64,000 nucleotides of DNA, taken from positions 29,938-93,937 of the forward strand of contig JAODMY010000098.1 of the NCBI GenBank assembly GCA_025465535.1, in the 5' to 3' direction. Origin of the DNA: Glaciihabitans sp. Lineage in GTDB: Bacteria; Actinomycetota; Actinomycetes; Actinomycetales; Microbacteriaceae. Below, piece by piece: positions 27,108 through 36,436 of the stretch (positions are counted from its first letter, which is position 1; each line of letters opens with the position of its first letter). Position numbers and translations under genes: made by a program. The notes beneath the pieces are model-generated. The model saw nothing but the letters and a program-made list of their open reading frames with translations. It did not search any database and was not told the origin of the DNA.

Positions 27108-27455
27108 TCACCGAACGGCGTGCTTAACGCCGCCGACTTCGAGGAGGGCGACTCCGCCCGCGACGAGAGCCATCCCGAGTAGCTGCTGCCAGCTGAGGGT
27201 CTCGTGGAACACCAGCCAGCTGATGACGGCGACCACCACGACGCCGACTCCGGCCCAGATCGCGTAGGCGATTCCCAGCGGAACGCCGGCCCGCAGGGTC
27301 AGGGAAAGCAGCGTGAAGGATGCGACGTAGCCGACTCCGACGATGGCGTAGGCCCACCAGGCACTCTTCGGTCCGCTCGCGAATTTCAGGAAGCTCGTGG
27401 CAATGACTTCGCTGAGAATTGCGAACGCGAGGTAGAGATAACCCATGAGGATCAT
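27108..27455 (-). CDS. Small multidrug resistance (SMR) transporter
   Basis: A 115-residue protein with four membrane helices. The conserved glutamate of helix 1 is in 'LYLAFAILSEVIATSFLK', and 'GIAYAIWAGVGVV' is the helix 3 motif of the QacC/EmrE group. It exports cationic compounds or guanidinium by proton exchange as a dual-topology dimer. The start is ATG 27455 or 27446; neither has a clear ribosome-binding site. Confidence 0.92.
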   Translation of the reverse strand: MILMGYLYLAFAILSEVIATSFLKFASGPKSAWWAYAIVGVGYVASFTLLSLTLRAGVPLGIAYAIWAGVGVVVVAVISWLVFHETLSWQQLLGMALVAGGVALLEVGGVKHAVR

Positions 27456-27477
27456 TCTGGCTGACTAGTGTTGACGA

Positions 27478-27843
27478 ATGGCTGAAGCTCTTCGCGACCG
27501 TCCCCACGTCGCCACGGTTTTGCGCTCCTTTTCCGACTTCGTCTCGGCCGATGACGACACCGTCTTCGCCGCGCTCACGAAGCGTCTCGGCGCGGACGTC
27601 CACGCCGCATCCTTCTCGCTCGTCGACCCGGTCGAGCGACTCATCGTCGTGCAGGGCGACTGGTGGTATCGCGGGGAGTGGCGGGTGACCCGCGATCCGG
27701 CCGGCAGCGACATCGAGTACGAGATTCTGAACGTCGCTCGGCGTGCCCGCTGGGTTGGAAAGCTGACCGGTCGGCGCGCTGTTCGGGACTCATCGGGCGT
27801 CTTCTCCGCCGTGGTCGAGTCGGTTCGCGCCGAGGTCGAGTAG
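27478..27843 (+). CDS. Hypothetical protein (121 residues)
   Basis: Starts ATG 27478, divergent from the SMR gene (22 bp between starts). Sequence is soluble, with alternating strands (VERLIVVQGDWWYRGEWRV) that could fit a small alpha/beta or SRPBCC-like fold, but no motif is diagnostic. Followed 9 bp later by the amidase gene on the same strand. Function unknown. Confidence 0.7.
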   Translation: MAEALRDRPHVATVLRSFSDFVSADDDTVFAALTKRLGADVHAASFSLVDPVERLIVVQGDWWYRGEWRVTRDPAGSDIEYEILNVARRARWVGKLTGRRAVRDSSGVFSAVVESVRAEVE

Positions 27844-27852
27844 CTCCCGGTC

Positions 27853-29268
27853 GTGTTCGAACTCCATCACCTCACCGCCCAGGAGCAGTGGGACTGGCTG
27901 CACCGCGGCGAGATCACACCGCTCGAACTCGTCACCCACTATCTCGAGCGCATCGAGAGGCTGAATCCGGAGCTCGGCGCGTTCACGACCGTGACGCCGG
28001 ATGCGGCGCTCGAGCGGGCGGGGCACCTCGCCGCCCGCGTGCCGAAGACCGCGCCGCTCTGGGGGATTCCGCTCGGTGACAAAGACCTGGCGAGGCGAGC
28101 CGGCGTGCGAACCACGTTCGGCTCCCGGTTGTTCGAGCACTTCGTTCCCGATTTCTCCGACGAGCTCGTCGAGGTCCTTGATGCCGCGGGTGGAATCAGC
28201 CTGGGCAAGACCAACGCACCCGAATTCGGCCTGCCGAGCTACACCGAATCCCTCGTCGCCTCTCCCGCCCGCAACCCTTGGGATCTCGAGCTTGGAGCCG
28301 GTGGCAGCAGCGGGGGAGCGGCGGTGGCGGTGGCCGCCGGCCTACTTCCGGTGGCGCCGGGATCGGATGGCGGCGGTAGCATCCGCATCCCCGCCGCGGC
28401 CACCGGGCTTGTCGGGGTCAAGCCGAGCCGCGGTGTCGTCCCCGCGGGAACCGGGCTGACGACTCTCGCCGGGCTCGTCACGGTTGGACCGCTCGCGCGA
28501 ACCGTCGCCGACGCAGCCATGCTGCTCGACGCCATGATCGCGGGGTCGGAGTATCCGTACACCGTCCGCGCTCCGTCGTGGGATGGCGGCCCGCTCCTCG
28601 GCGCCGCAACTCGCGGCGAGGGGCGATTCCAGCTCGGCGTCATGACGACGTCCCCCTGGGACCTGGCCTACGACATCCAGATCTCGCCGGAGGCGCACGC
28701 CGCCCTGAACTTCGCTCTCGGCGAGCTCAGCGCAATCGGCCACGGCATCGAAGAGATCGCGCTCGAGCCCGATGACAGCTACGCGCCCGCGTTTCGCACC
28801 ATCTGGCAGGCCGGTGCGGCTGGTATTCCCGCGGAGGGCAAAGAGCTCGAACTGCTCGAGCCGCTCACCCGCTGGCTGGTCGAGCGCGGACGCGAACTAT
28901 CCGCACGCACGCTCGCAGAGGCGCTGGTCGCGCTCACGGCTTACGAGCGTTGGGTCATCCGCCAGTTCCGTGGATTCGATGCGATCGTCACCCCTGCCGT
29001 CGCTCTGACACCGCGACCGATCGGCTGGTATTCGCGTGAGGACCCGGAGCTCAACTTCGCGCAACAGTGCCAGTACACGCCGTTCACCTCCTTCGCGAAT
29101 GTGACCGGCCTGCCGGCGATTACGCTTCCGGTCGCGGCCACCGACGAGGGCCTGCCGATGGGAATCCAACTGCTGGGTCGACCGGGCGGCGAATCCACGC
29201 TGCTGTCGATCGGTGCGCAGCTCGAGCGCCGGATCGGCTGGCAGCGCAGGCATCCGCCCGGCTGGTAG
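27853..29268 (+). CDS. Amidase-signature family hydrolase
   Basis: A 471-residue protein starting at GTG 27853. The amidase signature is complete: catalytic Lys in 'IPLGDKDLARRAGV', and the Ser-cisSer region 'GAGGSSGGAAVAVA' followed by 'GSDGGGSIRIPAAATGLVG'. It hydrolyses an amide; GatA-type function is unlikely because no gatC or gatB is adjacent. The substrate is unknown. Confidence 0.9.
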   Translation: MFELHHLTAQEQWDWLHRGEITPLELVTHYLERIERLNPELGAFTTVTPDAALERAGHLAARVPKTAPLWGIPLGDKDLARRAGVRTTFGSRLFEHFVPDFSDELVEVLDAAGGISLGKTNAPEFGLPSYTESLVASPARNPWDLELGAGGSSGGAAVAVAAGLLPVAPGSDGGGSIRIPAAATGLVGVKPSRGVVPAGTGLTTLAGLVTVGPLARTVADAAMLLDAMIAGSEYPYTVRAPSWDGGPLLGAATRGEGRFQLGVMTTSPWDLAYDIQISPEAHAALNFALGELSAIGHGIEEIALEPDDSYAPAFRTIWQAGAAGIPAEGKELELLEPLTRWLVERGRELSARTLAEALVALTAYERWVIRQFRGFDAIVTPAVALTPRPIGWYSREDPELNFAQQCQYTPFTSFANVTGLPAITLPVAATDEGLPMGIQLLGRPGGESTLLSIGAQLERRIGWQRRHPPGW

Positions 29269-29281
29269 CCGCTGATCGCGC

Positions 29282-29326
29282 GTTACTGGCTCGTGCGCTA
29301 CTGGGCCGTGCGCTACTGGTCCGGGG
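29282..29326. repeat. 15-bp tandem repeat at a gene end
   Basis: Three units of about GCTACTGGxCCGTGC cover the 3' end of the lipoprotein gene; each holds the reverse complement of its last codon and stop (CAGTAG). A local duplication of the gene end. Confidence 0.75.
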
Positions 29327-29912
29327 TCGCGAACACGTTGTCGACGATCAGTTCGAGCAGCGAGTTCGTCGAGGCGTAGAACCAGTAGCCGTTGATGAAC
29401 AGGTAGGTGTCGGGATAGTCGGCGGTGTCAGAGTTGACGAAGACCGTTCCATTGTATTTCGGGGTTCCGGAGTACCCGTTGTTCGCCAGCGAAGCCTGCT
29501 CGGTCGTCGTCTGCTGCGCAGTGATGGCCGAGAACCCGTAGTCGACACTTTGCTGGGTGTTCGGATAGGCCCACTGGCAGAGAATCCCGCCCCATTCGGC
29601 GAACTGCGAGAGGTCGGAGGAGAAGTTTCGGACGCGCTCGACATAGTCCTTTTGCAGCGTGAAGCCGGCTGAGGCCTTGCCGTCGAAGACCGCGAGGGTC
29701 GTCGGCGGAAGAATGCTTCTGCAGGTATATGCCTTGGCAACGAACGTCGGTGTCGGTGTCGGAGTCGGTGCGGATGTCGTCGGTGCCGTCGCCGGAGTGG
29801 ACGCGCTGGTCGGCGAGCTCGTCTTGTGCGACGTGCATCCCGTGATCGAGGCGACCACGATGATGGCGATCACACCGAGCAGCGTTGGCGCGGCAATCGG
29901 GCGGCGGGACAT
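29313..29912 (-). CDS. Putative lipoprotein
   Basis: A 199-residue protein with a lipobox 'ASITGC' after an N-terminal hydrophobic helix (residues 11-25), so it is probably lipid-anchored on the outer face of the membrane. A Thr/Ser/Pro-rich linker (27-57) leads to a 140-residue domain with two cysteines (64 and about 112) that could form a disulfide. The domain is not recognised; many actinobacterial lipoproteins of this plan are of unknown function. Confidence 0.85.
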   Translation of the reverse strand: MSRRPIAAPTLLGVIAIIVVASITGCTSHKTSSPTSASTPATAPTTSAPTPTPTPTFVAKAYTCRSILPPTTLAVFDGKASAGFTLQKDYVERVRNFSSDLSQFAEWGGILCQWAYPNTQQSVDYGFSAITAQQTTTEQASLANNGYSGTPKYNGTVFVNSDTADYPDTYLFINGYWFYASTNSLLELIVDNVFATPDQ

Positions 29913-29988
29913 CTGGACCCCTCATGGTTCAGGCTGACAGGACACCGGCTCGGGGCATCCGTGCAGTCAATGCTAGATCAGAGCGAAC

Positions 29989-30816
29989 TCAGTTCGAGGC
30001 GACCGGCAGTCCCAGAATGCCGGCGGTCGCGTCCCAGAGTTCGGCCGCGAGTCTCGGGTCGTTCGCCTCCGGTTTCGTCGCACCGTTCGGCTTCAGCCCG
30101 TCGAAGTAAGTTCCGCTCGGCGCCTGGATCTCCGGGTCGGCGGCGAGCTGGATGAGTGGAACGGCGCCGGCTTCCGGGGTGATCTGGGTGGCGGATGCCA
30201 GCCGCATCGCGAAGCGCCCGAAGGCGGTATCCGTTCCGAAGGCGGTCCGGACGGATCCCGGGTGAAACGAGTACGCGGTCAGCGGGGTGCGCTTCGCGAG
30301 TTCCTTGGTGAAGAGAATCGTCTCGAGCTTCGACGTTCCGTACGCGCGCCAGCCGCCGAGGTATGGCCGACGCTTCGAGTCGAGATCGGCGAGGTTGATC
30401 TTGCCGAACCGGTTCGCGACGCTTGCGGAGTTGATCACGCGGGCGTCGCTTGAGATGAGTCGCTCGAGCAGGAGGTTGGTCAGCAGAAAGGGCGCGAGGT
30501 GGTTGTGTTGGAAGGTGCGCTCGTGCCCGTCCGCGGTCAGCCCGCGCTTGCCGACGAGTCCACCAGCGTTGTTCGCGAGGACGTCGATGGTCGGGTACGT
30601 CGACAGAAGTGTCGCGGCCAGGGCTCGCACGTCATCCAGCCGGTCGTAGTCGGCGAGGAACGCCGTGCCGCCGACACGCGCCGCAACTGCCCTGGTGCGC
30701 TCTGGATTCCTGCCGACGACGGCGACGTCCCATCCGGCGCTGGCGAGCTCGGACGCAGCAATCGCCCCGATCCCCGAACTCGCGCCCGTCAACACAATGG
30801 TTTTGTTCGCAGCCAT
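29989..30816 (-). CDS. Short-chain dehydrogenase/reductase
   Basis: About 275 residues from ATG 30816, where GGTGGGA is 6-12 bp upstream; an earlier ATG at 30846 lacks this. It has 'IVLTGASSGIGAIAASEL', 'VLANNAGGL', the catalytic serine in 'INSASVANR' and Tyr-x3-Lys in 'AYGTSKLETIL'. It resembles the retinol dehydrogenase/WWOX-like SDR group. Substrate unknown. Confidence 0.88.
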   Translation of the reverse strand: MAANKTIVLTGASSGIGAIAASELASAGWDVAVVGRNPERTRAVAARVGGTAFLADYDRLDDVRALAATLLSTYPTIDVLANNAGGLVGKRGLTADGHERTFQHNHLAPFLLTNLLLERLISSDARVINSASVANRFGKINLADLDSKRRPYLGGWRAYGTSKLETILFTKELAKRTPLTAYSFHPGSVRTAFGTDTAFGRFAMRLASATQITPEAGAVPLIQLAADPEIQAPSGTYFDGLKPNGATKPEANDPRLAAELWDATAGILGLPVASN

Positions 30817-30860
30817 GTTTTCCCACCATCCGCTAGTTATTTGCACAATACAGTGACTGT

Positions 30861-32090
30861 ATGAGGCCTGGCGTTCGACGGATTGCGATGGTGTCGATGC
30901 ACACCTCGCCCGCCGCGACGCCCGGGCGAGGAGACGCCGGCGGGATGAACGTCGCGATCCTGGCTCTCGCCTCCTCCCTTGCGAGTCGAGGGATCGAAGT
31001 CGACCTTCTCACCCGCGCGTCCGATACGCCGATCGAGAAGCAGCTGAGCGAGGGCGTGATGCTGCGGACGCTGGCGGCCGGGGCGCCCATCCCCATGCCC
31101 AAGGGAAGGCTCGTGGATGTCGCCGACGAGTTCGGCGAGGCCGTCGCGACCCTGGTCGGCAGGCAGGCGCCCCGCTATGACCTGCTTCACGCGCACTACT
31201 GGCTGAGCGGGCTGGCGACGCTGCCCGTCGCGATCGAGCTCGGATTGCCGTTCGTTCAGAGTTTCCACACGCTCGGCGCGATGAAGAACAGGGAGCTGGC
31301 TCCCGGGGACGAACCAGAGCCGGAGGGGAGGCTGCGCGGCGAGGCATTCCTCGGATCGCAGGCCGACGCGATCGTCGCGGGTTCCGCCGCGGAGGTCTCC
31401 GCGCTGATCGACGATCTTCGGGCGCCACCGGATCGCCTGTGGGTGATTCCACCCGGCGTCGACACCGAGCTCTTCACGCCGGGCAGGGTGGCCAACGACT
31501 CTGATGTGCGCAAGTACCTCGGGCTGGAAACGGGACGACCGCTTCTCGTCGTCGCCGGCCGCATCCAGCCGCTCAAGGACCAGGAACTCGCCATCCGGGT
31601 GCTCGCCGAGGTGCACGCGAGTCGTGGCTGGGCGCCGCTGCTCGTCATCGCGGGTGAGGCGGCGGACGATGAATACCGGCGCCGACTCGAACGGGTCGCG
31701 GCAGACCTCGGGGTCGCAGCCGACGTGCGGTTCGTGGGTGCACTGGATCGCGAGACGCTCGCCGACCTGCTCGCCGCAGCAACGCTGACCCTCGTGACCT
31801 CGCACTCAGAGACGTTCGGGCTCGTCGCTCTGGAATCCGCCGCGAGTGGCACGCCGGTCATTGGTTTCCGCGGCACGGGACTGGTCGAGTCGATCGCGGA
31901 CGGCGAGTCCGGCACTTTGGTCGATAGCCGCGAGCCTCGGGACTGGGCGATCGTTGCGTCGTCGCTCCTCGATGACGCGGCGCGGCTCGAAAGGCTGGGG
32001 ATCTCGGCAAGGGTGCACGCCGAGGGTTTCACCTGGGCGACGGCAGCCGCCTCGCTTCTCGGGGTCTACGAGAGCCTCAAGCGCCGCTAG
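30861..32090 (+). CDS. GT4-family glycosyltransferase, MshA-like
   Basis: A 409-residue GT-B protein. Near the N-terminus 'MHTSPAATPGRGDAGGMNV' closely matches the MshA signature (MHTSP..GxGDAGGMNV). Later motifs are 'LHAHYWLSG', 'QSFHTLGAMKN', 'VIPPGVDTELF', and the nucleotide-sugar EX7E segment in 'SHSETFGLVALESAASG'. MshA links GlcNAc to inositol-3-phosphate in mycothiol synthesis. Other mycothiol genes are not nearby, so MshA function is likely but not proven. Confidence 0.8.
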   Translation: MRPGVRRIAMVSMHTSPAATPGRGDAGGMNVAILALASSLASRGIEVDLLTRASDTPIEKQLSEGVMLRTLAAGAPIPMPKGRLVDVADEFGEAVATLVGRQAPRYDLLHAHYWLSGLATLPVAIELGLPFVQSFHTLGAMKNRELAPGDEPEPEGRLRGEAFLGSQADAIVAGSAAEVSALIDDLRAPPDRLWVIPPGVDTELFTPGRVANDSDVRKYLGLETGRPLLVVAGRIQPLKDQELAIRVLAEVHASRGWAPLLVIAGEAADDEYRRRLERVAADLGVAADVRFVGALDRETLADLLAAATLTLVTSHSETFGLVALESAASGTPVIGFRGTGLVESIADGESGTLVDSREPRDWAIVASSLLDDAARLERLGISARVHAEGFTWATAAASLLGVYESLKRR

Positions 32091-32194
32091 TCGTGATGGT
32101 TGCTGGTTGAGTGGCGCGGTGGAGCTGTGGCAATCGCGCCAGCGATTACGCGACCCCAGCTGACCACTCGTGCTGAAACTTCATGCGCGTGCTA

Positions 32195-32271
32195 AAAACG
32201 AAGGAGATTCGGCCTTCCAACAGGTTGAACCTATCGTTCAAACGGCTTTTTGCCCAAGACTCCTTCGTTTT
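32195..32271. other. 77-bp nested inverted-repeat structure between convergent genes
   Basis: AAAACGAAGGAG (32195-32206) and CTCCTTCGTTTT (32260-32271) are perfect 12-bp complements, enclosing a smaller hairpin TTGAAC-CTATC-GTTCAA (32225-32241). It is AT-richer than the surroundings and lies in a 276-bp gene-free interval between two convergent genes. It could be a bidirectional terminator, a structured RNA or the remnant of a small mobile element. Confidence 0.6.
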
Positions 32272-32366
32272 CGGCGGGGATCAGCGCGCAGACTGAGCCA
32301 GCGAAGTAGGGCCACGAGGGACGACCTATACGGCTGCTCCTGCGTCGCGGCCTACCCAACCAGCGG

Positions 32367-33773
32367 TTACTGTGGTCTCCCATAGGTCTCGAGCAGCCGC
32401 AACCAGATCTCGTTCATGGTCGGATACGCGGGAACCCCGTGCCACAGCCGATCCAGCGGAATCTCACCGACGATGGCGAACGTCGCCGCCTGCAGCATCT
32501 CGCTGACGTCCTGACCGACGAAGGTCACACCGAGAATGATTCCGCGTTTCTCGTCGACGACCATTCGCGCTTTGCCCTGGTAATCATCCGCCTGCACGGC
32601 CGAGCCGGCCAGCCAGGCCATGTCGTAGTCGACGACTCGGATGTCGTAACCGGCCCTCTCGGCAGCGGCAGCCGTGAGCCCGACGGAGGCGATCTCCGGG
32701 TCGGTGAACGTCACCTGTGGCACGGCTTCGTGATCTGCGGTGGCGACGTGTGCGCCCCACCTGCCGTCGTCAACGGGCTTGCCAAGAGCCCGGGCTACGA
32801 TCACGTCTCCGGCGGCGCGGGCCTGGTACTTGCCCTGGTGGGTGAGCAGGGCTCGGTGGTTGACGTCGCCGGTCGCGTACAGCCAGTCGAAGCCACGCAC
32901 CTTCATGGTGTCGTCGACGTCGAGCCAGTCGCCGTCCTCCAAACCGATGCTCGGGAGCCCGAGGTCGATGCTGCGGGGGACGCGCCCGCTCGCGACGAGC
33001 AGTTCGTCCGCGGTCACCGAGGCTCCGTTGTCCAGCTCGATCACGAAGGAGCCGTCGATCTTGGATACCCCCGTCGGTGAGACCCCGAGGTGAACACTCG
33101 CGCCGAGCTCCTTCAGGGATTCCTCGACGAGTTCGCCGGCGAAGGGCTCCTGCCCCGCGAGAAGGCCGCCGCGTGCCAGGAGCGTGACCCTCGTGCCGAA
33201 GCTTGCGTACGCCGTCGCCATTTCGGCCGCGACGACCCCACCGCCGATGATGGCGAGGCTCTCGGGGGCCGACTTCGCACTGGTCGCGTCCCGACTCGTC
33301 CAAGGCTGCGAATCCTTCAGCCCAGGGATGTCCGGAAGCAGGGCCGCCGATCCGGTGGAGACGCAGACCGCGTGGCGAGCCGTGTACACCGTGTCACCGA
33401 CGGTGACCTCCCTCTCGCCCGTGATGCGTGCCCAGCCTCGAACGAGGTCGATTCCGGCGCCCTTCAGCCAGTCGACCTGGCTCGTGTCGTCCCAGTTGTG
33501 GATGATGCTGTCGCGCCTGGCAAATACGGCAGCGACATCCAGCTCGCCGGTGATTGCCTCCCTCGCCCCGCCGACCTTCTGGGCGGCGCGGTACACGATT
33601 CCGCTTCGGAGCAGCGTCTTGGACGGCATGCAGGCCCAGTACGAGCACTCGCCGCCGACCAGTTCCGCCTCGACGATGAGTGTGGTCAGGCCGCCCTGGA
33701 CCGTGCGATCCGCGACGTTTTCACCGATCGCGCCCGCACCGATAACGATGACGTCGTACTGCGTGGTAGTCAT
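32367..33773 (-). CDS. Pyridine nucleotide-disulfide oxidoreductase (dihydrolipoamide dehydrogenase/mercuric reductase type)
   Basis: A 468-residue FAD protein. FAD-binding 'VIVIGAGAIGENVADR', the redox cysteines in 'GGECSYWACMPSKTLL' (C-x4-C), an NAD(P)-binding 'LAIIGGGVVAAEMATAY', and the C-terminal 'LDRLWHGVPAYPTMNEIW' with the His-Glu dimer-interface pair. E3 of 2-oxo acid dehydrogenase, mycothione reductase and mercuric reductase share this plan. No lipoyl partner genes are adjacent; the exact substrate is open. Confidence 0.88.
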   Translation of the reverse strand: MTTTQYDVIVIGAGAIGENVADRTVQGGLTTLIVEAELVGGECSYWACMPSKTLLRSGIVYRAAQKVGGAREAITGELDVAAVFARRDSIIHNWDDTSQVDWLKGAGIDLVRGWARITGEREVTVGDTVYTARHAVCVSTGSAALLPDIPGLKDSQPWTSRDATSAKSAPESLAIIGGGVVAAEMATAYASFGTRVTLLARGGLLAGQEPFAGELVEESLKELGASVHLGVSPTGVSKIDGSFVIELDNGASVTADELLVASGRVPRSIDLGLPSIGLEDGDWLDVDDTMKVRGFDWLYATGDVNHRALLTHQGKYQARAAGDVIVARALGKPVDDGRWGAHVATADHEAVPQVTFTDPEIASVGLTAAAAERAGYDIRVVDYDMAWLAGSAVQADDYQGKARMVVDEKRGIILGVTFVGQDVSEMLQAATFAIVGEIPLDRLWHGVPAYPTMNEIWLRLLETYGRPQ

Positions 33774-33800
33774 TTCTCCACTGTAGTAATCGGGCCTCGC

Positions 33801-34616
33801 TCAGCGCCCGACGAATTTGGCCTCGGTACGCGAGAGGAACGCCTGCATGCCGAGGGCGACATCCTCTGTCTGCATCAGGCGAACCAGCTCGGGCTGCAGC
33901 TGCGCCTCCGCGGCCTGATCGCCCTCGCGAATCGCGAGCTTCGCGTTGGTGAGCGCGGACTGCACGGCAAGCGGAGCCTGGGCAGCAATCCGCTCGGCGA
34001 TCTCGAGAGCTCGCCGGTACTGCGTGCCGTCCGCGACGACCTCCTGCACGAGCCCCATCCGCAGGGCCTCCGAGGCGTCGAAGGTGTCGCCCGTGAGGAT
34101 CCAGCGCATGGCGTTTCCCCAGCCGACCGCTCGGGGAAAGCGAATCGTGGCGCCGCCGAACGGAAGGATGCCCCGGCCGACCTCGATCTGCGCAAACGTC
34201 GCCGACTCTGCCGCGATCGCGACATCGCTGGCGAGGACCAGCTCGATCCCGAGGGTGAGGCAGATGCCCTGCACCGCGATCACGACCGGTTTGCGCAGGC
34301 TCTCGCCGCTGGCCTGCCAGGGGTTGATGCCACCCTCCGGCACGATGTCGAGACCGTTCGGCCCGATGTGCGGCGCGACGTCGGCGAGGTCGAGTCCACC
34401 GGTGAAATGGTCGCCGTGGGCAAAGACGAGACCGACGCGCAGCTCGGGGTCACGCTCGAGCGCTCCGTAGGCGAGCGAAAGTTCCTGGAGCATCCGCCAG
34501 TCCGCTGCGTTGCGCTTATCGGCGCGATTGAGTCCGATCAGGAGGACGTGCCCCCGACGCTCGATCGTGACGCGCGGTTCGGGGGTGGCTTCGTTCTGGA
34601 CGCTGGTTTCCGGCAT
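33801..34616 (-). CDS. Enoyl-CoA hydratase/isomerase family protein
   Basis: About 271 residues from ATG 34616 (MPETSVQNE). Crotonase features are 'LIGLNRADKRNAADWRM', the oxyanion-hole loop 'FTGGLDLADVA', and 'IAVQGICLTLGIELVLASDVAIA'. The usual second catalytic position ('ATFAQIEVGRGILPFGGATIRF') carries a Glu in the expected place. Acts on an acyl-CoA; substrate unknown. Confidence 0.88.
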   Translation of the reverse strand: MPETSVQNEATPEPRVTIERRGHVLLIGLNRADKRNAADWRMLQELSLAYGALERDPELRVGLVFAHGDHFTGGLDLADVAPHIGPNGLDIVPEGGINPWQASGESLRKPVVIAVQGICLTLGIELVLASDVAIAAESATFAQIEVGRGILPFGGATIRFPRAVGWGNAMRWILTGDTFDASEALRMGLVQEVVADGTQYRRALEIAERIAAQAPLAVQSALTNAKLAIREGDQAAEAQLQPELVRLMQTEDVALGMQAFLSRTEAKFVGR

Positions 34617-34654
34617 GCTCGCCAGCTTAACCACACGGACTATAACTACACCGA

Positions 34655-35500
34655 CTAGTTGGCGAGGGCCCCGATGATGCGAAGGATCGTCGGCATGTCG
34701 TTCGCCGCCTGTTCTGGCGAGGCTGGCGCGAACTCGGTGATTCCAGCGCCGGCAAGCGGGAAGCTCGCCTTGACCGCACGGATCAGCTCGACCAGCGTCG
34801 CCGCGGAGGGTCCGAACGGCTCGGGGAATCCGACGCCCTCGATCTCTCCCGGGTCGAGGACATCGAGGTCGACATGCAGGTAGACGGAGGTCGCACCGGT
34901 CGCGGTGATCGCCGCGACCAGTTCGGCGGCGTCCAGGTTCTCGCCGGGCAGCATCCGGATTCCTGCCTCGGTCACGTAGGCGTCCTCCGGGTCGTCGAGC
35001 GCCCGCGTCCCAACCAGCACGAGCCGTTCGGGGCTTAGCGGACGCGCCGGGACGAGGCCGGGCGCGCCGTCGCCGAGGAGAGTCCGGACGATCATCCCGT
35101 GGAAGGCGGACGACGGCGAGGACTCCGGGGTGTTCAGATCCGGGTGCGCGTCGAACCAGACCAGCGCAACGCCACCCGCTGTGTTTTTAGGGTCGAGGTC
35201 TTCAGCGTCGAGCGCGCGCGAAACCGGCGCCAGCGCGACGGCGCAGTCGCCGCCGATCGTGATGGCGAGTCCGTCGATCGACGCGAGAGCCGCGGCAACG
35301 CGGTCACGCACCAGTTGGATGGAGGTGAGCCGCGCGACCGCGGAGTCCTGCGACTCACCCGCCTCGAGCGGAACATCCACGACTATGGTGTGCGCACTCG
35401 GAAGGTCACCGCGGATGGCCTGGGCACCATCCACGAGCCTCATGGCCCTGGATGACCCGGAGCCCTGCCACTGCGGGACGACGACAAAAGTTACAGGCAC
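34655..35500 (-). CDS. Arginase/agmatinase-family protein with GGDC in place of GGDH
   Basis: A 281-residue ureohydrolase-fold protein. Two metal-binding motifs are intact: 'WFDAHPD' (D117, H119, D121) and 'HVDLDVLDP' (D211, D213). The first motif reads 'IGGDCAVAL', with C86 where arginases have the histidine that binds one manganese. Either the metal site uses cysteine or the enzyme has a changed activity. The overall length suits the family. The true substrate is unknown. Confidence 0.82.
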   Translation of the reverse strand: MPVTFVVVPQWQGSGSSRAMRLVDGAQAIRGDLPSAHTIVVDVPLEAGESQDSAVARLTSIQLVRDRVAAALASIDGLAITIGGDCAVALAPVSRALDAEDLDPKNTAGGVALVWFDAHPDLNTPESSPSSAFHGMIVRTLLGDGAPGLVPARPLSPERLVLVGTRALDDPEDAYVTEAGIRMLPGENLDAAELVAAITATGATSVYLHVDLDVLDPGEIEGVGFPEPFGPSAATLVELIRAVKASFPLAGAGITEFAPASPEQAANDMPTILRIIGALAN

Positions 35501-35527
35501 GAAATCAGTGTGCCACGCCCTCGTCGC

Positions 35528-36172
35528 CTAAGCGGCAACTCTCTCAGTCTTCGCAAGGTTTGCCCGCAGCTCATCCGCGTTCTGGCGCGTCACGTAGGCG
35601 GGGCGATCGCGCTGCACGCGCCAGCTGTCGGCGAGCGGTCCGACGTTGACCCCGTCGAATCCGATCTCGTCGTAGAAGGCGAGCACGAGGTCGGCGGCTT
35701 CCTGCGAATCGCTCGCCGTCGCGAGGGCGCGGCGGTCCGGCGTGCCGGTCGGGGTGCCATCCGTGTTGATGTCCGCCGCCGCGATGTGGTTGAAGCCCTT
35801 CGCGACCTTCGACGTCGGGAGCTTGCGCTGCAGCAACTCCGAGACGGTGGACGTCTCGTCGTCGAGCTCGGCGATGCGGCCGTCGCGCTCCCAGTAGTAG
35901 TTGTTCGTGTCGACAACGATCTTGCCGGCAAGCGCCTCGACGGGAAGTGTCGCGATGGCGGAGAGTGGAGTGGTCACCACGACCCAGTCGCCGGCCTCCG
36001 CGGCCTCAAGTGCGGTGGCCGCTCGAGCGTGTGAGCCGAGTTCGGCGATGAGTTCGGTGAGTGTCTCGGGGCCTCGGGAGTTGCTCATCACGACGTCGTA
36101 GCCGTGATCGACTGCAGCGCGAGCGACGGCGCTTCCGATGAAACCCGATCCGATGAATCCAATAGTTGTCAT
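35528..36172 (-). CDS. NADPH-dependent F420-reductase-like oxidoreductase
   Basis: About 214 residues from ATG 36172. The N-terminal Rossmann motif 'IGFIGSGFIGSAVARAA' is followed by 'VVMSNSRGPETL', in which Ser/Arg suit NADP binding, and 'IVVDTNNYYWERDG'. This is the F420-dependent NADP reductase-like (NAD-binding domain 2) family; many actinobacterial members do not act on F420. Possible substrate is unknown. It lies just upstream of a lysis-free gap from the next gene and has no clear operon partner. Confidence 0.82.
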   Translation of the reverse strand: MTTIGFIGSGFIGSAVARAAVDHGYDVVMSNSRGPETLTELIAELGSHARAATALEAAEAGDWVVVTTPLSAIATLPVEALAGKIVVDTNNYYWERDGRIAELDDETSTVSELLQRKLPTSKVAKGFNHIAAADINTDGTPTGTPDRRALATASDSQEAADLVLAFYDEIGFDGVNVGPLADSWRVQRDRPAYVTRQNADELRANLAKTERVAA

Positions 36173-36436
36173 GTGCGAGGTAACCCCGGGAGGCACGGCG
36201 GTGTTCCCGGCCGCTGCTGTGTCTTCCCTGTCAGTGCAAAGTCACTGTTTTCGGCGGGCGGACCGATCTCGGTCGCGCGCACGCCTGCCAGCCCCTGCGT
36301 ATCCTGTCAAGCCCCTGAGCGGAATGGAGGACAATTCGAAATCTCCCTACTATTCATTTGGCGAAGGTTGCAGCAGCAGAAATGACACTGGTGACGACCG
36401 CCCAACGGCTCGCCACCGCAAGAAAGGACAAGTCCG

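Noticed and set aside
33090..34658. 522-residue + strand frame
   Set aside because: Runs opposite the disulfide reductase and crotonase genes, which have full motifs.
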